The notes beneath the pieces are model-generated. The model saw only the letters and a program-made list of their open reading frames with translations. It was not told the DNA's origin and did not search any database. A program made the translations under genes and the position numbers. Of a DNA stretch of 64,000 nucleotides, positions 45,927 through 55,600 are shown piece after piece (the first letter of the stretch is position 1; the number at the start of each line of letters is the position of its first letter). Source of the DNA: Mesostigma viride (Eukaryota > Streptophyta > Mesostigmatophyceae > Mesostigmatales > Mesostigmataceae); assembly GCA_009746045.1 (NCBI GenBank), contig RPFO01000059.1, positions 434,501-498,500 of the forward strand, in the 5' to 3' direction.

Positions 45927-48722
45927 GTGGAGTGGGGCCAAGAGGTGAAGTTTCTGGGCTACCAGCTGAGCGCTGCAGGTATGACTCCTGAGGCCAGCAA
46001 GGTCTCTGCTGTTTTGGAGTGGCCTGTGTTGAAGTCAGCTCAGGATGTCAGATCCTTTCTGGGCCTGGTGGGCTGGTACCGACGGTTCATTCCTGACATG
46101 GCGGCCATCTCTGGTCCCCTGTTAGCCCTGCTCAAGAAGGATGTCCCCTTTGAATGGACTGCAGCATGCCAGCAAGCTTTTGATGTGTTGAAGCAGAAGC
46201 TTACCACTGCTCCCTTGTTGGTGGGCCCCAACCCAGACTTGCCATACCAGGTCAGGTCTGACGCCTCACAGGGTGCTATTGGTGCAGTACTAATGCAAGA
46301 TCATGGTAAGGGCCCTCAACCAGTGGAATACATGTCCAGGAGTATGACGTCTGCAGAACGTAACTACCCTGTTCATGAGCAAGAGCTGTTGGGATTGGTG
46401 GTGGCCTGTCACAAGTGGGAACACCTACTGAAGGGGGCCCAGTTTTCTGTGGCCAGCAGCGCCAGAGATGGGCAGGGCAACGAGTCTATTACCCTGATGA
46501 CTGACCACAGGCCCTTGGTACATGTGTTGGAACAGACCCGGATGAGTAAGAGGATGGCTGGATGGATGGAGTTCCTGGGGGGGTTTGGACCTTTCTCTGT
46601 GAGGTACATTCCTGGTACGCAGAATGTGGTGCCTGACGCCCTGTCCAGGAGGAGGGATTTGATGGGAAGTTTTCATGAGGACTTGGACATCTGTGCTGCC
46701 CTGATTTCTGTGGTAGAGTGTGGAGCCTTGACTAGAGCTCAGGCCAACAACCAGAAGGTTTCTCAACTGTTGACACCACCTGTAGGGAATAACGGTGGTC
46801 CCGTGATGCTCATCGACCAGGGCTCTGTCCCAGAGTTGACAGGCGTCCAGGAGGGTGTCCAGTCACTGTCTGACAGTCTTAGGAGAAGTCCTGAAGGTGT
46901 GGTGCCCACTCCCACAGAGCAGCCAGGTGAGGGAGGCCCTGCTAGGCGCAGCAGAGGTAGGCCCAGGAAGTGGGTCATGGACCCTGTGTTGGTAGGCCGG
47001 TCCAAGGTGTTGGCCTCTCAGGTGATGGCAAGGTCAAAAGGGCCTATAGCTACTACTGTCTCATCCAAGCAGTTGGTGGCTAGCCCTGGGCAGGAAGAGG
47101 AGATGCAGATGCAGCCCCTGGGACCTGACAAGGACCTGGTGTTGCCTAACCCTTTAAATATTTCCCTGCTGGACGTCATCAAGGCCTTCACCAAGACGGA
47201 GGACATGGCTACTGCAGCTATCCAGAGGGGCAACTTTGGCAATAGACCTGTAGAATACTGGGAGGGCGTTCTGTATGTTCACACTCATGATGCAGAGCAC
47301 ACGGTGACTAGAAAAGTGTATGTGCCTGAGATGGCCATTCCCACAGTGTTACATTGTTTCCATGACGATGTGACTGCGTGTCATCCTGGTTATGCTAAGC
47401 TACTGCATGAGGTGCAGCAGAGGTTTTGGTGGCCTGGCCTTTATCAGGATGTTAAGGCCTATGTGGACTCCTGTGACTCCTGCCAGAGAAATAAGGTCAG
47501 GAACCAAGCCACGCCCATTTTTCCCATGGCTATGCCCATTCCCCTGCGCCCTTGGATTAGTGTGACTATGGATTTTATCTGTGGTCTTCCCATGTCAGAT
47601 GGTGGCAATGACAGGATCCTTGTGGTCATGGACAGGCTGTCCAGGATGTGCCATCTGATTCCTTGCAATACTCATCTCACAGCTGTACAGTGTGTAGATT
47701 TGTTTATGAAGGAGATCTACCGTCTGCACGGCATGCCTAGAGTGATCATCACTGATCAGGACCCCCTTTGGCTGTCAGGGTTTTGGAAGTCATTCTTTGA
47801 CATCCTAGACACTAAGCTGGCATTCGGTGTGGCATACAGGTGTGCCAGTACTGGGGCGGTGGAGAGGATGAACAGAATTGTCAGGGAGTGTCAAAAGCAC
47901 TATTGTACACACGACAACAAGGACTGGGACAAGAAGATACCTTTCATAGAGTTCGCAATCAACAACTCTCCTCTGGCTCCTCACCAGATGTCCCCCTTCG
48001 TGATCTGCAATGGCCAGTGTCCCTTGACACCATTCGACTTGGAACTGCCTGACAGAGACGCTGAAGGCCCTTTCCAGCGACGTCTTGGTTCAGTCCAGCA
48101 GTTGTTGGCTTCCTTCCAGGAGGCTCACAGCATTGTGGCTACCCAGCTGTTGAGGACACAGGACAAATACCTGACTACCGCCTGGCAGCAAACGGTGGCC
48201 AGTCATTCCTTTGTAGCTCCTGGGGACTTGGTGTTGCTGGAAGCCAACAGAGTGCTGCCTGAGAAGGAGCAATGCAGGAAACTGCAACCACTCTGGTTGG
48301 GTCCTTACCCAGTGTTGGCAACCTTCCACTATGGTACAGTGGTCCAGGTCCAAGTGCCTTCTCACTGGAAGCTCAGGAATAATATTTTTCACCTAGCCCA
48401 GCTGAAGCTGTACAGGCGCAACACCTTACCAGGCAGATTGTCTGCCCCTTTGCCTTATGAATTGGATTCTGAGGGGGAGAAGATCTATGAAGTGGAGCGG
48501 TTGTTGGCTCACAGGGTGAAGGGGAAAGGTCGTACCAAACAGTTGCAGTTTAAGGTACACTGGAAGGGAGAGCTAGAGGTGACTGCTACGTGGCTGTGGT
48601 TGTCTGATCTCACCAACAGTCACTCTGCTGTACTAGAGTATTGTCAGCGTCATGGTATCACCTTGCCTGAGTGGTATGTCATGGGCTCTGAGCGGTGTGC
48701 TCCCCTTCATAGCTCCCAGTAA
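45927..48722 (+). CDS. Gypsy Pol part 2: RNase H, integrase, chromodomain
   Basis: 931 open codons continuing the pol frame after the CACTA-like insertion. RT thumb and RNase H: VRSDASQGAIGAVLMQ, YPVHEQELLGLVVACHKWEH and LMTDHRPLVHVL supply the D-E-D residues. Integrase zinc finger: H...H in HDDVTACHPGYAKLLHE with C..C in SCDSCQRNK. Catalytic D-D-E: VTMDFICGLP, ITDQDPLWLSGFWKSFF, and E in STGAVERMNRIV. C-terminal chromodomain (IYEVERLLAHRVKGKGR...LQFKVHWKGE.TATWLW) assigns it to the chromoviruses, whose chromodomain steers integration to chromatin. The long intact frame contrasts with the broken Gag/PR join, so the element may have been recent when interrupted. Confidence 0.93.
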   Translation: MEWGQEVKFLGYQLSAAGMTPEASKVSAVLEWPVLKSAQDVRSFLGLVGWYRRFIPDMAAISGPLLALLKKDVPFEWTAACQQAFDVLKQKLTTAPLLVGPNPDLPYQVRSDASQGAIGAVLMQDHGKGPQPVEYMSRSMTSAERNYPVHEQELLGLVVACHKWEHLLKGAQFSVASSARDGQGNESITLMTDHRPLVHVLEQTRMSKRMAGWMEFLGGFGPFSVRYIPGTQNVVPDALSRRRDLMGSFHEDLDICAALISVVECGALTRAQANNQKVSQLLTPPVGNNGGPVMLIDQGSVPELTGVQEGVQSLSDSLRRSPEGVVPTPTEQPGEGGPARRSRGRPRKWVMDPVLVGRSKVLASQVMARSKGPIATTVSSKQLVASPGQEEEMQMQPLGPDKDLVLPNPLNISLLDVIKAFTKTEDMATAAIQRGNFGNRPVEYWEGVLYVHTHDAEHTVTRKVYVPEMAIPTVLHCFHDDVTACHPGYAKLLHEVQQRFWWPGLYQDVKAYVDSCDSCQRNKVRNQATPIFPMAMPIPLRPWISVTMDFICGLPMSDGGNDRILVVMDRLSRMCHLIPCNTHLTAVQCVDLFMKEIYRLHGMPRVIITDQDPLWLSGFWKSFFDILDTKLAFGVAYRCASTGAVERMNRIVRECQKHYCTHDNKDWDKKIPFIEFAINNSPLAPHQMSPFVICNGQCPLTPFDLELPDRDAEGPFQRRLGSVQQLLASFQEAHSIVATQLLRTQDKYLTTAWQQTVASHSFVAPGDLVLLEANRVLPEKEQCRKLQPLWLGPYPVLATFHYGTVVQVQVPSHWKLRNNIFHLAQLKLYRRNTLPGRLSAPLPYELDSEGEKIYEVERLLAHRVKGKGRTKQLQFKVHWKGELEVTATWLWLSDLTNSHSAVLEYCQRHGITLPEWYVMGSERCAPLHSSQ

Positions 48723-49153
48723 GCACTGCTAACACCTCTTTTTGGTGTTTTGTGTCTGTGGTTGCCAGCCATGGCCGACTCCCATCCGGAGGGGACACCC
48801 AGGCCACCTGCACGAACCCAAGAGGACGTGAGGGCTACGTATGTCTTTCAGCACGACTACGCTGGCCGGGCCCACTTCGAATGTTCCGCGGTCCAAGCCA
48901 AGTGTGTGACACTTTTCCTTCAATTTTGAGGCAAAAATCTTGAATTTTGGCTTGCGAACGTATAAATTTCACGTAAATATTACAATTTGTGGGTATTTAT
49001 CTCGTTGTAAGTCTCGTGTGACATAAAAACTTTACATTAGCGTGAAATTGCATTGTTTCATTGAAGAATATCATGGATACATTCGTCGCACTTGAGACGG
49101 AGTCGACTGAATTTACTAAAGACTCGTCCAACATAAAATAAAGTCTTCGAACG
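48723..49153. other. Gypsy 3' remnant and 3' UTR of the convergent gene
   Basis: A short frame at 48771-48929 (MADSHPEGTPRPPARTQE...) may be the tail of the gypsy internal region. Homology to the 5' LTR is not seen here, so the element lacks its 3' LTR. 48930-49153 is AT-rich and is probably the 3' UTR of the minus-strand gene ending at 49154. Confidence 0.45.
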
Positions 49154-49683
49154 TCACTTCTTATTCTTGCTCCTTGCTTCTGCTTCCAATTTCTGCTCTG
49201 CTGTTTTGGACTTCTTCCTCTTTGGATCGATGGACATCGCAGGTGCCCACTTTGCCACATCATTCCAACTCTTTCCGTCCATCAGAGTCACCACCTTCTT
49301 CACATAGTCCAAAGGCATCCAGAACTTGCCCCGATGCAACTTTCCGCCCTCTGTCTCTTCTGGAAAAAACTTCATGCAAACGTCCCTCCATTTCCGATCG
49401 TATCCACCTACCTGCCCGTACAACTTCACCTCCTGTAACTTGGTATACTTTTGCTTTTCCCTACTCGCATTGGCCCTTCTCATGGTGTTCTCGGCCCACC
49501 CATCAATCCAGAAGCACTCCGGTGCTCCGTGTTTCTGTTCCCCGTCCATAAGTCTCATCCACAGCGTAGGCTTCTCATAAGGCTCTTGGCTCTGCGCATT
49601 CGCTTCCACCCCTTCAGACTGAGCAGTAAGTTTAGCTGCAGGACCGAAGCCCACCGCAGCGTTCGCCCGCACCACATCATTAC
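49154..49683 (-). CDS. Terminal exon of the large gene
   Basis: The acceptor GCGCAG at 49689-49684 joins a one-base overhang from the previous exon (donor at 49799). It encodes 175 residues including FWIDGWAENTMRRANASRE, YTKLQEVKLYGQVGGYDRKW and FWMPLDYVKKVVTLMDGKSW, and ends in a Lys-rich tail before the stop. Trp/Tyr-rich and globular-looking; domain unknown. Confidence 0.7.
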
Positions 49684-52600
49684 CTGCGCGTAACCAATCG
49701 GCACATCAACGACGGACTAAAGTCAACGTAGATAGATTGCAAACGAATTAAAAAAAAAATTCAGGATACATGCCACGACCAAAACAGCGATTTCCTCACC
49801 CTTTGTTATTCCTTTCGGAGCTCGAGTAGCAGCTGTCTTGGGTCGAGACGAGCCGGAAGACTTGGAGGGCGCGGCAGGCTTCTTCCTCCCCTCAGACGTC
49901 GCTCTGCGAGTTGACCCTCCTGCCCCTCCACCCCTTGCCCTTCCATCACCCCTTCGCCTCCCTCCATCTTCCTCCTCCTCGTCGTCATCCCCGTCCTCCT
50001 CCTCCTCCCCCTCCTCCTCCTCCTCCTCCTCCTCCTCCTCCTCCTCCTCCTCCTCCTCCTCCCCTCCTCCTCCTCCTCCTCCTCCTCCTCCTCCTCCTCC
50101 CCTCCTCCCCCCTCCTCCCCTCCTCCCCTCCTCCCCCTCCTCCCCCTCCTCCCCCTCCTCCTCCTCCTCCTCCTCGGAGGAGGATGATGATGACTCGACT
50201 GGCTGCCTTCGAAGCTCTTTCTTGGGATACTTTGAAACGCGCGTAGGCGCGGAAGGAGCGACAGGCCGGGCAGAAGCGCCAGGCTCAGCTTCATCTTCGT
50301 CGTCCGAGATTTGAACAACTGCCTTTCGAAGCTTTTTGGAAGGGTGTGACTCCGGCTGCGGCTGGACAGACGGCCGCTGCCCACCCTTCCCTTTGTCCCG
50401 CGTCTTCTGCGGTGACGACTTCTCTCCCCCCTTAGACGTCTTCTGCGGTGACGACTTCTCTCCCCCCGTAGACGTCGCTCTGCGAGTCGACCCTCCTTCC
50501 TTTCCCTGTCCCTCGCCTCCCTCGTCCCCATCCGAATCTCCTTCCGCGTCATCCTCAGCCTTCCTCTTCTTCGCCAATGACGTCCACGAGACGTCAGGCA
50601 TCTTCCCCATCCGAACCAGTAAGTCTTCGAAGCCATCCAATGACTTCTTTCCGCCAAAAACGACCACGATGGGACGCAACTCCTGAAAAACTGCGTCGCT
50701 AGCTCGATAAGCTTCCTGTGGTAACCGGAAGCTCGTTCGACAGTTGTCTTTTTTGGAGGAACCATAAAGAGGTCATGGTCACCCCACCAGAAGTCCTTGA
50801 AGGACGTCCACTTGCGGCCGAACTCACCATCCAAATTCAGGATTCTACAGCACGGTAGTGGCGTCAGGCCATCGTCTTGCCTCGCGAAAGTGGATGGGAA
50901 GCCCTCACCGTCGCCCACCGCCACCTCCGCCGCCACCCTCCTCACAAATGCCTTCTTCCTGTCAGGGCCGCCTTTAGGGAGACTATGAGAAGAATACCAG
51001 ACGGTCATCTTATCCCAGGAAATGCTGCGCCAGTTATACTCAATCGGCTCAGCACTTTTCTCTTCCACCTTCTCCCCCCCTTTCCCTGCAACTTTCTCCT
51101 TCGCCTCAACAACCGCCTCCTTCTTCCCTTCCCCTCCTTCCATCTTTTTTTGATAGTGGAGATACAAGTCCTTGTCCAGAAGGCCGTGCGAACCCTTCAT
51201 GCTGAAGTTCGGAGCGGTTTTGTCGAGGAGATCCACTAGATCGATTTTGCTATCCATCAGATCCTTTCTCGGAATCCTTAGGTGATTGGCAAGACCTTCG
51301 GACTTTAAGAGGTAGGCGACATTGCGCGTGATGATGACGGCCTTCTCCCAAAATGCAAGGAATCGATCGACGACGTCCTTGTTCCTTGGCATCCGCCCAA
51401 GTAGTCGACAGCCGAACACCTCTTCAAATAAGCGAGAAGCCTTGTACTCCATATCAGCCCCCCCCTTACATTCGCCATCCAAGTCGGGCTTTTCCTGAAA
51501 CTTAATAAGGATGAATTGGCGAACGCACTCAAGTACGTCCTTGGCCAACTCCACCAACTTTGACAGCTTTTCGGGCCCAACCTCCCCACTCATGATGCAT
51601 TCACACACAGCGTCCATCATCGGAAACGACGCCAGGTTCCTTACAGACGTCCAGGACACCTTTTGCCCCTTCTTGGTGCCCTCGGCGTTAGCGAACCGGC
51701 ATCTGAGAGTCATAGTCTCCTCAGAAGCTGGTGTGACGTCATTCTCATCATCCGGCCTGGCCTTTGTGAGGCGCAGGAAGGTGTTCGCCAGAACTCGATT
51801 GTAATTTGAAATTTGGGAAGGTTGGGCCTTGTTTTTTTTCCGCTCGCCTTCTTCCTCCCTCAACTCCCCCTTATCCTCCTTACTCCCCTCCAAACTCCCT
51901 TCCCTCCCGACTGATTGTTTGGTGGCCGGCAGGATGTACGCCAGCAGGTTCGTGTAATGGCCATCGGGAATAAAATGCCCTTTGCCCTGCTTCACGACGC
52001 CGTGCAAGTACAGCCTGTTGTAATTCCAAACATCCAGAAGCGCCTGCCCAAGCGTCCGATCCGCTACCGCCTGATCTTCGGCATTGGCGCCCTTGGAGAT
52101 TTCGAATAGGCGATCCAGCTTCTTCTTCCCAACCTCCTGTCACGAACAGAGGAACGAAAAATTGACACACAAGAACAATTCAAGGGTCGACTTGCAGCGT
52201 GACGTTATGAACGCACGGGAGCGCGAAAAATGGTCTTCAGCGCCGAAATCGGTAAGTTAGGGTCACTCTGCGAAACCACCCCAGAAATATGTCGGGATGA
52301 GAGTTTGACTGCCATTGTCGTTTCTGTGTGCGACTTCCCGCATTTATAATGCATGATAAAGGAAGACTTTTGACATGGTCACTCCACAGTGCGACCCTTA
52401 CTCGACATAACACGACGAAGTGGTGGAACTGCAGCGTCACCATTGCCATAGATAGAACTACCACTTACAGATATTTCCGGGAACTTTTTACACTCGTCCC
52501 AATTTGGAAGAAGGTCGGCCCCCCGAAGCAGAATGACGTTCGTTCCCCCGTACCCAGTATGGAATTGTTCCATAAGGGATGAGAAAAGTTTAGCCGCCGC

Positions 52601-55600
52601 GGCACTGTCCTTCGCGTTCTCAGACGCTGCCCCCCCTTCACACATTAGTTTCTTAACATGTGTCACACCGGGCGTCCATTCCCCCTCCAATTGCTTGAAA
52701 GACTTTAAACCCTTGAAATAGTGGTTTCCGTCGACCACCGCATATCGAAGAACGAGATATTCGCCATCAGGATGTTCTTCGTGAAATCTTGGGTCGAATG
52801 CCTTTAAGGAGGCCTGGCTTATTAGGCTGAAGACCTCCCTTGGTTGAAAATCAAAGGGCAGAACGTCGTCTTGTTCCCCGACTCGTGCATAGGTCCGGAA
52901 CTCAACACCTCTCTTGAGGAAAGAAGCGGTGGACTTGGTTCCAAGATACTTCTCAATCTCCTTGTCGGACAAGGGGCGAAAGTAACGCGAGCCCACGAAC
53001 TCCGCGTCAGTCCTAGCGCCATGGCATTTTTTCAGCCAATCCCGGTAAGGGCCGGTGGACGTGATGTGTTTGGCGAAGAGGCTTGGCTTGGTTTCCGCAA
53101 GCGCTTGAAAGGCGAACTGCCACACAGGGATGCACACCTTAAAATGCAAACTGTTTGTCTTTGCATTCAGCAAGATGCGCCCGTTCTCCCTGAACACCTC
53201 ATCGCTTAGCAACCGCTGCCTCATGTTGTCAGGCAAAATCAGCCCGTTGACGGTGTGAATGCGCATGCTATTGCAACCGGTATCGATGAAGTCACTCGGT
53301 CGAATCCAACGGGATTCCCGCACAGCATTCGCGTCCCGAATGGCTTTGTCCCTGATCTCCTTCTCGGAGTCCACGGTCGTTGCCATCTTCCAATCTTTGA
53401 TGATCGGCTCCTTGTCCACCTTTCCACTACTCGTCAGGATCCCCTCCTTGAAGAGCTTTGAAAGTGCTTTCAGAAGCTCAAGAAAAGGGGAGAAGGTAGG
53501 CCACTTTAATATATCCGACGCCGGCGCCTTGCCCCTGGCTTCGACGTAGTTAAGCATCTCCTTGACGAGTGCAAAAACGGCATCATTGCCGGCCAACCTT
53601 CCGTCACCGTCTCCTTCCCCCTCGGCACCCTGAACGAAGGCATTGACGAACATGAGACAAGAAAGCAATAAATAGTTTAACGTATGCATATAGTCCGCGA
53701 GCGTAGGAAAATCTCAGAGTAGGGTGCTAAGAACACAGAAGGTAAAAAGGGTCACTCCACGGAGCTACCCCTCTGAATCTAAATCACCAAAAACGCACCG
53801 CTTCCTTTTCTCCCGCCTTCTTCCCCTTCTTTCCTTTTCCGCCTTTCTCCCCCTCGCCACCCTGGAGGAAGGCATTGACGAAGATGAGACAGGAAAACAA
53901 TAAATAGTTTAACGTTTGCAAATAGTCGGCGTGCAGACAAAAAATACCGAATAGGGTGCAAAGCACGGAGAAGGTAAAAAGGTTCACTCCACAGAGCTAC
54001 CCCTCTAAATCTAAATTCCGCAAAAAACGCACCTCTTCCTTTTCTCCCGCCTTCTTCCCCTTCTTTCCCTTCCCGCCCTTCTCCCCCCGGCCGCGTCATC
54101 CTCCCCCTTATCCTTCCCCTTCTCCTTTTTATCCGCATCCCTCTTCTTTTTGGACGCTTTTGCCTGACCCTCAAGCAGCTTCGCCCGTTCACGATCCCTT
54201 CTCTTGAGATCCACTTCATGAACTTGATGACCTTGTCCACCTTCGCCTCCGTGTACGCCTTTGGTTTCCACTTGAACTTTTCGGTGCCCTTGGACTTGAC
54301 TTGGTTGACGAAATCATAGGCCAGGTCACCGTTGAAGGTGTCAGATTGCATTGCGAAATCGGCCGCCGCCTCAACGCGTAGTTGGGTGAGATACTTGCGA
54401 AACTCCCCGGCACCCATCGTAACATCCTTAGGGGGATTGCCTAGGATGAGTCGCCAATATCACAGAGTCTGCACCTTCTTCTTCTGGCAATAAGCTTTAG
54501 GTAAGCTGCTGGAGTGTCGTCGTCGCCTTTTTTTAGCCTGCTGGAAGGTATACCAACAACACACAACATACACATGAAGCGAAATGTATTAAGAAGAATA
54601 ATCTGCACTCTGGCATCCTAGCTCTGCAGCGCGACCTTCAGCGTTATAAACTTAAAAAACATTGCACAAACCTTTGCCTTCCCTTCCCCTTCGGAGTTGG
54701 CTCGGGCTCATTTTCTTCCTCCTCCTCCTCCTCCTCGTGCTCCTCCTCCTCTTCCTCCTCGTCCACCTCCTGCTCCTTCTCCTCCTCTTCCTTCTCGTCC
54801 ACCTCCTGCATGAAAAAAAAAAATAATAATTCAGACGATGACATAAAAAAAACGAGCATTAATTTTTTTTAACGTTGCTCTGCGGAGCGACCCCAACCCT
54901 AAGCTTGAACAGTAAAATGAAACAAATTTCCTACCTCTACGTTCTCCGTCCCCATCCCTTCGACCTCTTCAAAAGGTTGATCGTCATCCTGCAAGACGAA
55001 ACGTGCGTTCAGATAAATATACAAAGTCAGTCAAAACAGGAACTATTTCTTGAATATCCTATCTTCACAAATCGACCCGAACCTTTAGCGGCATTTGCTT
55101 ACCTCCGGTTTCCACGCTGAAGGACTTTGTCCCTCAAAACATGGAATGTCACCCTCCTGGCGGGAAGTAGAGCAAGAAATGCGTTCATCGTTAGTAACAA
55201 TTTTCAACAAAAGAAATACACAACACTAATCTAAACGGACTGAATAAAAATGTACACAAATGTCAATAATTACCTCAATGTCAAATCTCCACTCCCGCAA
55301 CACTTGTCCGATCGGCCACATCTCAGATGGAGTTGTGTGGCTCAGTTCGTTTTCGAAAAACGTCCGAAGAAAAAACAAGTGAGATAGCATGTCCTGACTC
55401 CATGATTTCTCGTTTATGTTCGCCGTCACTAACGACAGGCAGTCGTCGATCCCCTTGTACTCAAGCCATGCGACAACCTCCTTTCGTGGGGGCTCATACT
55501 GTCCGGCCATGTCGAACTCCCCACTCTGACGAAAACGCAGGATCTCATCCTCGCACAACTGAAGAAACAATTCAACAGCTCGACTCGGAAGAATAGGGTC

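Larger units (their letters stand above)
42703..45927. mobile_element. Non-autonomous CACTA-like DNA transposon
   Basis: Perfect 19-bp terminal inverted repeats CACTAGGAACTCGGGGGTG at 42703-42721 and 45909-45927, with a TG target duplication (42701-42702, 45928-45929). Removing the element plus one TG rejoins gypsy pol in frame (SKV-EWGQEVKFLGY). Both ends carry dense subterminal arrays of GGTAAAA/TGATAAAAAGTG in both orientations (42725-43005; 45625-45905). That is the layout of transposase-binding subterminal repeats in CACTA/EnSpm elements. No transposase ORF is present; the interior is older repeat fragments. Confidence 0.88.

Noticed and set aside
43025-45927. A second complete CACTA-like element from 43025 to the right end
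   Set aside because: The left end at 43025 has GTGAGAAAA subterminal repeats while the right end has GGTAAAA repeats, so the right end pairs with 42703 instead.
49838-50314. Pro/Ser-rich plus-strand frames
   Set aside because: Antisense of the poly-Glu coding (CTC)n tract in the large minus-strand gene.
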